A stretch of 64,000 bases of DNA from Odontesthes bonariensis (taxonomy: Eukaryota; Chordata; Actinopteri; Atheriniformes; Atherinopsidae), in contig NC_134510.1 in the NCBI RefSeq assembly GCF_027942865.1, forward strand, positions 23,863,209-23,927,208, read 5' to 3'. Shown here one piece after another: positions 40,607 through 53,774 of this stretch. Numbering within the stretch: position 1 is the stretch's first letter; every line of letters begins with the position of its first letter. The translations under genes were made by a program, and so were the position numbers. The notes below the pieces were generated by a model that was not told the origin of the DNA, did no database searches, and saw only the letters and a program-made list of their open reading frames with translations.

Positions 40607-43600
40607 TCATTCTGTCACATGGCCGAGCTGCGTGGTGATCAGCATGTGGTAGACTCCCTTCTTTGCCAGCAGCTGTTGATGCGTCCCCTGCTCGACTACC
40701 ACTCCTCCCTGGAAGACAGCGATGCGGTCAGCGTTGCGGATGGTGGAGAGACGGTGGGCCACCACTATGCACGTTCTGCCCTTGCTGGCCTGGTCCAGGG
40801 CATCTTGCACCACCTGCAGAAAGACAGCAAATTTAAATCAACACAATTTCCTGTTTCTAATGAATCTCTGTGGGGCCGGCGCCGTGAACTGCGAGGGGCA
40901 GGTTTTTTGCTCATTTACCTGCTTGAACACCGTTATCATTATGAGAAGCAGTGAAATGGGTAAAAGACGAACCTTCTCGCTCTCTGTGTCCAGTGCAGAG
41001 GTGGCTTCATCCAGCAGCAGCACTTTAGGGTTGCGGAGGATGGCTCGGGCTATGGCTATCCGCTGCTTCTGACCACCTGACAGCTGAGTACCCTTATCAC
41101 CCGCCTGAGTGTTGTACTTCTGCTCAGACAAACAGAAACAGCAGGCGCGTCATGATGTCACCGCATACCGACAAAATGATGACGGGAGCATCCTGAACTC
41201 CGATCTCATCCTCTGAGGAATTTTATTACGTGGGTTTTACAAGCAAGTTTCCTATGTAATTTGTACTAATCATAGAAATAACTTGAGAGTACATGCAGAT
41301 GTTGCGAGTAATTTTCTTGGGAAAAACTTTCACCTATATCCAGAGTTATCTTTATGTTGTGCGATCACTTGTACAGCACACCACAATTCTATCAGTTTAT
41401 CTAAGATCTTAGATAACTGCTTGATAAGAAAAACTGTCAGTATCAACAAAAAAAAGATTTTCCAACCAAGATTAAAACGTTTTTTTTTTTTTTTAATCAC
41501 AAGAGCCTCTGTTGTTAAGAGAAACGGTGATCTTTTTAAAAGGAAAGTCACGATCATGCAGACTTTCTAAAATGTTTTCTGTCTTCCCTCTAAATGGCAG
41601 GAAATGCTTAAAGGGACACTGTGTAATATATTAAGTCATTTATTAGCTCAAATCAACATATTCATTCATAAATTAGTCCTCATTGGTGTAAAATTATCTC
41701 TGTCAACAATCTCACTTATCCTCCTGAGCGAAGAATCACTCGTCTGTGTCTACATAGAGCGGGCCATAGATATGTATAGATATAGATATATACATATCTA
41801 TGGAGCGGGCAAGCTCTATGGAGGCTGCCATGTCCTTCCGGTCTATGAAAAACGACGAAGTGCCGAGAGGGATATAAAGCACTTCGAATCGCGTTTTCCC
41901 CAACGCCAGGCCTGCAAGCGGAAATTACGTCATTTTGACGTCACGTTTGCACGCAGGTATAAACAGAGCCAGTCTACGCCATTAGACATTCTCTGGTATA
42001 AACCAGCCTGAACGGCCTGCACTTTTGCTCGCAATGGAAGACCATAGTTATGCCACGCCACAGGAGAAGGGATCCTCGTCGCCAAAAAAGCGAAAAAGAG
42101 AACTTGACACATACTGCATGCCGTAGTTCAACAAGTTGCAACGCACATTTGAAAACGCACTAGAGAGCAAATTCATTCTACTTTGCAAAATAAAATTGCA
42201 CCACTAGATGGGGGAAGAAATTACAGAGTGTCCCTTTAAAGAAAGTGGGTTACAATCATGTTAGTAATTTTATTACTGTTAATAACATCCAGACACGTGA
42301 TGTCGATTTTATCTCTTTTAGATTTGAATACAACTTGATTAATCATCATATTCTTGAACACTCTAAAGATACGGGCTGGTCCTTTTCGTAAGGCACATGA
42401 TGGATTTCGTTACATCATCATTCATAAAGTATTCGACATTAATCTCTGACGATACGTTTCTGAAAAGAATGACACAATATGTCATTGGCTGATGTATGAG
42501 ATCTCTGTATAGATATTTCCAAATATACATCTCAACAGAAGCAAATGAGTCAAATAGCCCCAATTCGCTCTCTGTCAGAAACTATAAACGATACATTTCA
42601 AGACACTAAAACCAAAAGAGAAATCCTCTTTGAAAAAAAGACACGATGCTCAAATCAAACTTGACTCTTGATCATTTTTATGTCATCTTTGAATCTGATT
42701 TAGATATTTAATATACAAACAATACAGTTTTTTAAAGAGATAATAGATAAAAGAACATGTTTTTAAGATTTTTTTGTCTCATTGATTTTACCAAAAAACA
42801 TAATATGATCAAAAAGCTGCAACTCATCGAAGAATTAAGCTGTGCGGCTCTTCATGGAAGACAAAAGACACTAGAGTCTGAGCATGGCTTTAGATAACAT
42901 TTAGTCTGAATCACTTGTTTCTAAAGCTTTTTAAGACTTCTTTGAGTTTCAATATTTGTGTGAAATGAGTCCTACCAATTAACTTACCTCTGGCAGTTCT
43001 TCTATGAAGTTGTGAATGTTGGCCGCTTTGGCGGCAGCCTCTATCTCCTCCATGTTTACGGTGCGGCTGTTGTCTCCGTAGGCGATGTTTTCAGCCAGGG
43101 TGCAGTCGAACAGCACGGGCTCCTGGGACACAATGCCTATCTGAGATCTCAGCCAGTGGATGTTTAGATGTTTGACATTCACACTGTCCAGCACCTGAAG
43201 GAAGAAATGGGACAGGTTTGATCTTTAGGTCTAAAACCTGCAGTTAAAATGCTTCTTTTTTTTTTTTTTGCCACTTTGGGACAGCAGAGAAAATCCAACA
43301 TTTAAACCCCTTCGACTCTGGAAGTCCCGGCATCAGGGATCCAGTCTTAATGGATTACAAATAAAACTTTTGTCATAACATTGCAAACATGGGCGCTTGT
43401 TATTTCACAGAGAAATCAGTAAAAGAGTAGCAGGAGCTCCCCATGACAGTGATTAGCTGTGCTGCTGTGTATGTTGCTGAACAAATGAAAGGAAGTTTTT
43501 GAACCTTGGGAAAGAACAGAAAATATAACATACACGCACCAATGCCTGAAGGAAATAAGTGGCTCTTTATGTGCTAATTCCTTATACTTAGAAACTCTTT

Positions 43601-46600
43601 CTGTCTGCTGTTTGAGAAGGACAATTTATGGGGATTCAGTTGTTTAAAGCACATGAACTCTTATATATCACAAGCGGGACAAAAGAAGGCCTTTGAAATA
43701 GCCATTTTCCATGACACCAGACCCCAGGAGATAGAACTAAGTCTTCCAGTTATATAGATTAAAGCAAACATGCTACATTGACCTCATAAGATTTCAAGGT
43801 CCCATCAGTTGAGTGCTGTACGGCTGCTATAAAAGCACTGCTCAGTTACTCATTCGCTAACAGACAGTAGGTGAAGGGGCACCGGTGTCAAACAGCTGCT
43901 TGCAGTAGGTGTGTGTTTGTTTTCTCACCACTTTCCCCTCTTTGGCGTCATAGAACCTCTCCAGCAGCTGGATGGTGGTGCTCTTTCCACAGCCGCTGCT
44001 CCCCACCAGGGCCAGCGTCTCTCCCTTCTTCACCTTCAGATTCAGCCCTTGCAGTATGGGGACATCGGGGCGTGAGGGGTAGTTAAACTTAACACCCTCA
44101 AAACTCACGTTGCCGTCAAATTTGTCCTGAAAATGTAGGAGATCAGAGGGAGGACTGGTTCATTACCCCGAGTTTTTTTTTTAATGACGTGGTGTGCGGG
44201 TTTCATATTTGATGTGTGGGGCTTTGTGTAATGTACCGGCGTCTCTCCCTCCTGTGACAGGTTGTCAATGGCAGGCACCGTGTTGAGCAACATGAAAAGG
44301 TGGGCCGCTGACATTTTGGCCTTAGCGTAGTTTGGAGCAAAGGAGTTGGCCTCTCCGACAGCCATGGCACCGAACAGAACGGCTGAAATTACACTGATAG
44401 AGGAAGTCAAACTCGCATCAGTCTCATCTTTCACAGTTACCAGTCACCGGGTATTACATTTGTTTACATAAGGCTGAGCTACCCAATAACACTTGTGTGT
44501 GTATACTGTACACTAATAATTCTTCTTTGACTATAGTCAGTCCAGTACAGATGATGAATTGGGTGTTGTGTTGATACTTTGAATACAATAAACCCACCAT
44601 CAAAGACAAGGAAGGATAGGAAGGTGACGCTGCTTGAATTCTGTGTTTTTTTTGTGTTTCATCTATTTTTAATGAACGAGGAGGAACCTTATCTAAAAAA
44701 AAATAGACTAGATGTCACGTTAGGATGAAAATGTCAGCTTGTTTCTACATTTCTATTAGAACCATTTCTGATAACAGAAGAAGATTTTTAATGATCACAC
44801 AAAGATGCTACTAGTTACATGTCTTATGTAATACTTCCAATACATTTCCAAGAATGCTGCATTTATATAGAAGCAAACGTTTTTGTAAAAAAAAAAAATA
44901 ACTTTCATATTTCTACGCTTTAAAGTATTTTGTTCTTTCATGGTGGGATGAACTTTGGACCTCCTCTTAATACAACAGGTGGAATATAAATGAAGGTCAA
45001 GCCCAGTCCCAGCAGAGTTACTGTATTATCCTGAAACGTGTGCATGTGTGTGCAATCAATAACCCCAGGAACAGGTGTAATGATTAAAAGCAATAAAAAC
45101 AGCCTCTTATCCGAGCAGGAATGCTTTGATCAGATCTTCCCTGCTTTGCACGCAAAGTGTTGGACATTTTGTTATAAACCAAAAAGCCCAGACGGTTAAC
45201 CAGCAGATTAAGAGATGAGGCGAGATAAAACTGTAGGCTTACTCACAGGAAAACTCCCTCAACATCCATCCTTCCGGCCACAATGAGCCAAGCTCCAAAG
45301 CGGAAACAGCCTGCGTAGGCAAAGTAGATCATGGCCTGGGAGAAGGAGAAGGTAAGACCGTACACGTGGGCCTTTTTCTGCGAGTTCCTGTACAGAGATA
45401 ACAAGCAACCTGACATCACACGGAACACTCCTCATATTAGTTACATGTGACTCAAATCTATAATGTGACCTACTTGTATGGCACTACGAGGTTTTCCTGA
45501 TACAAAGATTCAAACTTGGCTTCTCTTGTCAGGGAGGCAACAGTGCGGATATTCTCTATGGCCTCTGTAGCAATCTGTAGAGAAACGCCACACGAACATT
45601 ACAGCTGATCACAGGGTCGGTAAAAATTAAAAAAAAAAAAAAGGCCGAATCCACACCTTTCCAGCCTTCTCCAGCTCCTTCTTGTCTTCGGCAGCATGTC
45701 CGGTGAGCATCTTCATCTCAACGGCTCCAGCCAGCGCTATGACGGGCACCACAGCCAAGATGAGAAGGGTCAGCTCCCAGCCATACACGAAGGCCAGTAT
45801 CACACCGGTGCCCAGGTTGGCAAAGTTCTGGGCAACTGTCGCCAAACGTACTCCTGCGGCCTGAACAGGCAGCAAAGGTCAGAACAAAGAAGGTGACACA
45901 TTCACAGCCTTCCCCTGATGGTTCACTGTGGTGGTTTTTGGCAAGAAGCTTTTTTTATTTCTGGTTGTGTGTGTGTGACGGCTGCTGAGACTTACCCCTT
46001 GCACTTGGGCAGCATCTGTGGCCAGTCTCGTAGTGAGCGCTCCGACACTGTTTTTGGGGTTGTCAAACCAGCCAAGATCCTACAACAACGGTGTAGCAGC
46101 AGTAATTAGAAAAATGGAAAAGCTATAAACTTTAAAATCTTTAAACCCTGGGAAAAAGCTATGTCTACACTAATTATTCATTACTACATAAATAGCGGTT
46201 AGCTAACAGGTTTGCATCATTGGCTGTGTTTTCAACATGAGCCACCGTCTTACCGTGGTGGCCAAGTCTTCATATTTGAATAGTGTTGTGTTTTCGGTTT
46301 TTCCCCTGAGAATAGTGCTTTAACACTTTATAAATGTTAACTTCAACACATTACGCAAACCTTGTAGAGGAATACAGGAGATCATGGATCAAATTAAGAG
46401 ACAAAGAAACCACCACCTGCTGCTGGCAAAATAAACGCCAGCAGGCCTGTTGTTGAAACCGCAATCCATATCACCGTCTTTGGCCAAGAAACTTAAACCC
46501 AAATGGCCCGTGATGTGCCTATTATTTTGTGTGAGTGTGTGCATGACAAGAGAAATTGGGTTAAATATATAAAACAAGCAATGTATGAATGTGAGTGTGA

Positions 46601-49600
46601 GGTTCGTGCTGTAAATGGGCTTCAGAGGGTCAACAAGACCAGAAAATTGTCCCGTAAATGCACTTATTTTCGCAAATACAAACAGGAAATTGATTTTAAA
46701 TTGTGTTACGGACTTAAGCCATTAAACCAGCTGCCCACATCAACTTCAATGAAGGAGCTAAGCCAAGCAGTCATCATTCAAAGATAACTGCGTTTCAGCT
46801 AAAATTAGAGTCATATTTCGTAGTGCCAAAACATTCCAGATTGTTTTAACCGGGCCTGCTGTAAATACAAGGAAGCCCGTCTTCCTGCTTGGACTGTCCT
46901 GCATTACCAAAGGATGCAGGAGACCGGGAAATAGACATCATTTTAGGAACTCTGAAAACCATATGGAGCCCGGGGGTGGCCAAAGAGGGAAAAAACTTAT
47001 GTATTAGAGGCCCTTTTTGTAACACTGAGCAATTTTAGCATTTTAGTTATTCGGATTGCATCTTATGAAAATACATTAAGATTACATATTTTAGGTACAT
47101 TATATCCCATTTCTGTGTTAAAATAAAGAAATCTGAGAATATTAAGGGGATTTGTCTATTGTCACATTTTCTGAGCGGATCTCTGTGGTGCACCACATCC
47201 GTGCTGCTCTCTCATGTCCGATCTGGTCAGTTTCAAGAATTACAGCGTAAGCGTAAGGTTCGGGGAGCGGGTTAGTTTATTCTCTCATTTCAGCTCGTGC
47301 AGTGCACCCACCTGTCTCATCATGGACTTGAAGGCCCCGAGTCTCAGCTTCAAGGTGAGAACTTCTCCAGATTTACCAAAACAGTAACCCTGTTAAAGAA
47401 TAAAGATAGACATTAAAAAGGTGGCCCTGTCACCTTCGACATCAACACTAGAACTCTGCAGTCCTTATTAAGTGTGTGCAGGTGATGTGTGGGAGCTCTC
47501 TTATAAGATCACAATGTAAACCTGTGAAGCTTTAGAGGTACAACAAGGTAGGTTTCATGAACAGTCGATAAAGCAAAAGTTGAGCTTTTAGCTGTATTTT
47601 CCTGGTAAGTAACGTTTACACAGTTTTATCATGTAACTCTAGATTAGTTTATTTACAGAGTATAAACTGAGTTTGACCCCCTCAGATCCTCTGGCACGAG
47701 TCTGTTGGTGAGGCAACTTTTAGCTTTTATGGACCTGAGAGCAGCTGGATGTGTTCATCTCTTTAAATGTAGACCTTCCTCTTCAGCCTAGCTTTGGATT
47801 AATTATGGGTCACTTTGATTATCTCATTTTCATATTTCTTATTTTGTCGTATTTATGTTGAATTTAATTTAATCTCCATGCTTTCCTTTCAACTTTTTTT
47901 ACACGATTCTTTAATTTTGTACTTAATTCCCTGTATTACAATCTAGTTTGACTGATTTCCCCAAATATATCTTGTTTTTTGTGACCCTGTGGCCACCTCG
48001 ACATGGGCGTGCGTGTGCATACCTGTAGAAACATGGTGACAAAGCAGACACCTCCGATAGCAACAAACATAAGGGAAAAGAAACTTGACCTCTCCCTGAC
48101 AACTTCTTGATCCGGCTCGGCAAACACCTGAGAGGAGATTAAATAAAAAAAACAAGTTAAAAAAAAACTCAAAAAACTAATTTGCAGCTTTCAACAACTT
48201 CTACAATCTGCTGCACTTAAGATGGAACATTAAATGAGTTTTGTGGCTGTAAGAGTGACCTACAGTGATGATTTTGGAGAAGAGGACAGCAAACAGAGGC
48301 TGTATCGCGCCATTGATGGTGGCACAAATAATTCCCACAAGAACAAATGGCCACTCGGAAATGTTGAAACGCATCACTTTAAGGAATGACACCGGGGGTG
48401 CGTCTTCGTCCTGCAGAGAGAGAAAGTTGAGTCCCACTTAAGGAAGAAATTCATGAAGAAAAAAAAAAAAAAAAGGCATAGCTGCTCGAATGTGTGGAAA
48501 CGTGGAAGATGGTTAGACACCAACAGAGCCATTTTTGGACCATAACTTTAAACTCTGTCACAACTAGGTTAAATCAATGTATGAGGAACTTAAAAGAGGC
48601 GACAAACCACTTCCTGTACCCAGGTCGGATAACCTTCAGTTAACACCCAAGTGGAAGCACGCATTGCTGCGTGCCTGGCAGACATCTCGGGGTGGATGTC
48701 GATGCACCACCTTAAGCTCAACCTGGACAAGACTGAGCTGGTGTTTCTCCCGGGGAAGGGCTGCCCATTCTGAGATCTGGCCATCACCATGGATGACTCC
48801 ATGGTGACGTCAACTCGGACTGTGAGGAATCTGGGTGTGACCCTGGACGACCAACTGTCGTTCTCGCCAAACATCGCATCAGTGACCCGTTCCTGCCGAT
48901 TCCTCCTCTACAACATCCGCCCCTTCCTCACCGACAAGGCAGCACAGGTGCTCATCCAGGCTCTTGTCATCTCCCGCCTGGACTACTGCAACTCCCTCCT
49001 TGCTGGCGCCCCGGCTTCTGCCATCAGACCTCTGGAGCTGGTTCAGAAAGCTGCTGCTCGTCTGATGTTCAACCTCCCCAAGTTCTCCCACACCACTCCC
49101 CTTCTCCGCTCTCTACACTGGCTCCCTGTAGCTGCTCGCATCCAGTTTAAGACTCTGGTGCTGGCCTACAGGGCAGTGGAAGGAACAGCTCCTTCATACC
49201 TCCAGGCTATGGTCAAGCCCTGCACCCCCGCCCGACCACTTCGCTCTGCGGCCTCCAGGCGCCTGGCTGCCCCGTCACTCAGCGGTCCCTGCGCACGATC
49301 GACACGGCTTTTCTCTGTTCTGGCACCCCGATGGTGGAACGATCTCACGACTGATTTCAGGACAGCTGAGTCGCTGCCCATCTTTCGCCGCAGGCTGAAA
49401 ACCCATCTCTTCAGGAAACCCTACCCTGATCCGCCCTCTTAGGACATCACCTGCTGCGTCCTAGTTCCTTACGCACTTATTGTTTCCTCCACCACCCTCT
49501 ATATTTTCATTACCCCCTACCCGAACCAGGGTTTGAATCCCATTCCTGCTTTTCTTACCGCTTTTATTTCTTCCCCTACCCGAACCAGGGTTTACATCCC

Positions 49601-52600
49601 CACCCTGCTGTGACTGGTGTGCAGTTGGTGAGAGGCTGAGGTACCTAATTTATCGCACTTACTCCAGCACTAGTTTTGCTCTGAGCTGTTTGGTTTTGGA
49701 AGGAAATGCACTTATGATTTCTTGTGGCCTGAAGTTCTTTTGCCTACCGATGTTGAACGCACTTATTGTAAGTCGCTTTGGTTAAAGCTGCAGTCTGCAG
49801 GATTTGTTGTTGTCATACGTAAAGTCCTACTTTTTGGCATTTTAAGAGTTTACATGATCTATCAGAACGCTTGAAGTTGAAAACGGTGACCTCCGTAGTC
49901 GCAAAATGCAAGAAATGCTTATTTTTTAACCGAAAAATAAAAAGTTATTCAACTTCCTGTCCCGCCCCATCAAAACACATGAGAACTCGTGCACGTCTAC
50001 GTGCACGCCAGATGCGCGTACACGACTCCTCATTCATCAACTCACCTGTCATTTGCGATCATGGAAGACACAGTAAGTAGACTAGCCCGTAATGAAGTTC
50101 AATAGTCCAGATAAATAAGCGTGGGGACGAGCCTACCTTGTATCGCGCGTGCACAAACGGTGATTGACAGGCAGCAGAGCCCAGCTCGTAACCTGATTGG
50201 TTACCTTTTACCGGTCCGGTCTGCAATTTTGTAAACAAACCTGCTGGCTTTGGAGGGACCTAGCGGGACATATAGGGGACCTAGAGAACTCTTTTTTTTT
50301 TGTATTGGGGTATTTAATGTACTACTTTCAGAATCCCCGGACAGTTCCAGGCATTATGCTTGAAAAAGAGTTGCAGACTGCAGCTTTAAAAGCGTCTGCA
50401 AAATGACTGTAATGTAATGTAATGTAACAGATAGTGCAACTTGGATTCTTCTCATTTCAAATAAGACGGGATCTGATTTAATCAAGACTTCCAAATAAAG
50501 ACTTCTTTATTTGAACAGAAACCAAAGTTTAGGGGACCATCTGTCAAGTTCAACAACAGTGAAATCTAGTTGTAGCTTAAATATAGAGCACGTGCATAGA
50601 CCATTTAGTCAGGAAAATAACAATCTCTCTTTGATTGATCTGTTGACATAACACTTGCATTTTCTTTCTCGCATGCACATTTGGATGCCAGACATGTTGC
50701 AGCACAGCTCACCTGCTCTGTTATGTCCGTGTCATTCTTTAACTTTCCTTTCTCCTCCTTCTCCCCCTCTGAGGCAGCGAAGGAGGAGCCTCTTGTGGAC
50801 TTTCTCCTGTACAGAGAAGACTCAGAAAAGGGCTTGCCTATCGGGCTCTTCTCATCCACAGACAGCTCGCTCTCCTCCTCCTCCTCCTCCTCATCTACTT
50901 TCTGAAAGGTCTGCGGCGAGCAGTTGGAGGAAACCACACACACACCATCAATATCAAAGAAACAACAAAGCTCCTTTTGAGATAAACCGACTGGTGTTTA
51001 TGTTACCTGCATAGTGACCAAGGTGTGGTAGACTCCCTTTTTCTCCATCAGCTCACTATGAGACCCCAGCTCTACAACTTCACCTTTCTGGAAGCCAGCG
51101 ATGACGTCAGCATTTCTGATGGTCGAGAGGCGGTGAGCCACGATTAGTGTGGTGCGACCCAGACGGACCTGCGCACAAACAAATGTCGCAACACTGTTGT
51201 AACGTGAAAAAGGCAGCGAACCAGTCTGATTTAAAACAAAGTCTGTACCTTATCAAGAGCGGCTTGCACTATGGTCTCACTCTCAGCGTCTAGAGCAGAT
51301 GTGGCTTCGTCCAACAGAAGGATTTTGGGGTTGCGGACTAAAGCTCTGGCAATGGCAATCCTCTGCTTCTGTCCCCCGCTCATCTGAGTTCCTCGGTCGC
51401 CGACAAGCGTCTCAAACTTCTGCTCAACAATAACAATCTCAGGATAAGCTAGATCTGGACAGAGTTATTCATAATCACGGAAGATACCGAAGCATAAATA
51501 TTTTCTTACATTGGGAAGGTTTTGTATGAAATCATAAGCATTGGCTTCCTTGGCAGCCTGTTCAATATCGTGCTGCGTCACATCAGGTCGGCCATATCTG
51601 ATGTTCTCGGAGATGGTGGTGGCGAAGAGGATGGGCTCCTGGCTCACCACTCCGATCATCTCTCTCAGGTAACGGACGTTGAGAGAGCGGATGTCATGAC
51701 CGTCGATGGAGACCTACAACGATGAGGCCAACAGATGCAGCGTTTACTGTAAATATTCATTCAGCTCATCAACTGTGCTTCCATCAACTTTCTTATCATC
51801 TTATCTTTCTCCACGGCTTAACGTTTCGCATCATCTCAGTATATATACATCTACAGTATAACTACCATAGCTATGCAGATGACACGCAGATATATATTAC
51901 AATGTCACCAGGAGACCGAGGCCCTGTACAGGCTCTTGGTAAATGCATTGAGGAGATTAATGACTGGATGTGCCACAACTTTCTCCAGCTAAACAAAAAC
52001 AAAACTGAGGTAATTGTCTTTGGAGCCAAAGAGAAACGATTACAGGTCGCCACAGAACTTCAATCTATACACCTAGAAACTACCAACCAGGCCAGAAATC
52101 TGGGTGTAGTGATGGACTCAGACCTAAATTTGGAAAAACACATTAAGGCAGTAAAAAAGTCAGCCTACTATCACCTTAAGAATATATCAAGGTTAAAGGA
52201 TCTGATGTGTCAGCAGGACCTGGAAAAACTTGTCCATGCGTTCATCTTTAGTAGGCTTGATTACTGTAACAGCATCTTTACAGGTCTACCTAAAAAGTCA
52301 GTTAGACAACTGCAGCTTATTCAGAACTCTGCTGCTCGAGTCCTCACTAAGACCAAAAAAGTGGACCACATCAGTCCAGCTCTGAGGTCTTTACACCGGC
52401 TGCCTGTCCATCAGAGGATAGACTTTAAAGTTCTGATGCTGGTCTGAATGGTCTAGGACCAAAATACATCAGTGACCTCCTGAGCCAGTATGAACCTTCC
52501 AGACCCCTCAGGTCATCTGGATCCGGTCTTCTATCAGTTCCCAGAGTCAGAACCAGACATGGAGAAGCTGCATTCAGCTTCTATGCTCCACATGTCTGGA

Positions 52601-53731
52601 ACAAACTCCCAGAAAGCCTCAGATCAGCTGAAACACTCAGTGTATTTAAGTCCAGGTTGAAGACACACCTGCGTTTGAATAAAGCTCAAAACTTAATCAC
52701 ATTTTAACTACTGATTTTATCTGATTTTATCTATTGTTCTTATTTCTTTCTTTTTGTTTAAAATTTAAATCATGCTTTTTATTTATACTGTTTTAATGTC
52801 TCTGTAAAGCACTTTGAATTGCCTTGTAGTTGAATTGTGCTATACAAATAAACTTGCCTTGCCTTGCCTATATCAAGAGGTGCTAATAATAATGTTAAAG
52901 CAAACCTGTAATTCATGATTCAATGCATTTTATGGTCATTTTTAAAGCCCATAGCTGGAAAGAAACCAGCTGTCAAAGGGCAGAAAAAAACATTAATTGG
53001 CCTGAAACTAACACTTCCTTAATCCTTTACTTGTTATGATAAAAGTATAAACATCCAAAAAAAAACAACAATCAAATCAATAGAGACCTTATGTTTTACA
53101 AAGTTTACATACCAAATAATGTACGGTGGGTAATGTGGAGGCCGTGTTTGGACAAGAAAAGAATTGCACGATAGAATACAACGACTGAGTGCTGCATCAC
53201 TTACAAATCCTTCCTGTGGGTCGTAGAACCTCTGCAGCAGCTGGATCGTTGTGCTTTTACCACAGCCGCTGCTGCCCACTAATGCCATGGTCTGTCCACT
53301 GGTCACGCTCAGACACAGGTTTTCCAATATCTACAAAGGACGCCAATGTCAGTGAGGAGACACAGGATGAAAATACATCCTGGATGTACATTGTTTTGTC
53401 TTTTCGTGGATGTTTGGGTTATATACTTTGACGTCAGGCCTCGAGGGGTAGTTGAAGTGAATTTTGCTGAACTCAATGTCTCCTTTGATGAAGTCAGGTT
53501 TGAAGCCGGTCTCTGAATAGCTGTCAATGCTTGGGTTCTGAGGAGAAAACAGTCTGTTCTGGTTTGCAGTTTCACCAAAGTGGAGTCAAGAACACAATTC
53601 TTAGAATAACGCCAGACAGACAATGGGAGGAAGGCTGTTAGCTGTGGAGGTTAGAGAGAGTGTGTTTAACAAAGCTAATGTTTATTTGGACAGGTCTTTG
53701 TGTTTTCACTGTTTCTCTTGGCGGTCTAATG

Positions 53732-53774
<43 letters not shown>

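Noticed and set aside
41604-42011. 135-residue frame in a transporter intron
   Set aside because: It lies inside the TTAA-flanked element, shows no transposase motif, and crosses the 38-bp palindrome.
48789-49442. 217-residue frame as a host gene
   Set aside because: Its sequence is the end of a LINE reverse transcriptase, and it has the LINE 3' tail.
51722-52447. 241-residue frame as a host gene
   Set aside because: It carries YADDTQIY and the L2 tail; the first ~45 codons are probably not even part of the element.
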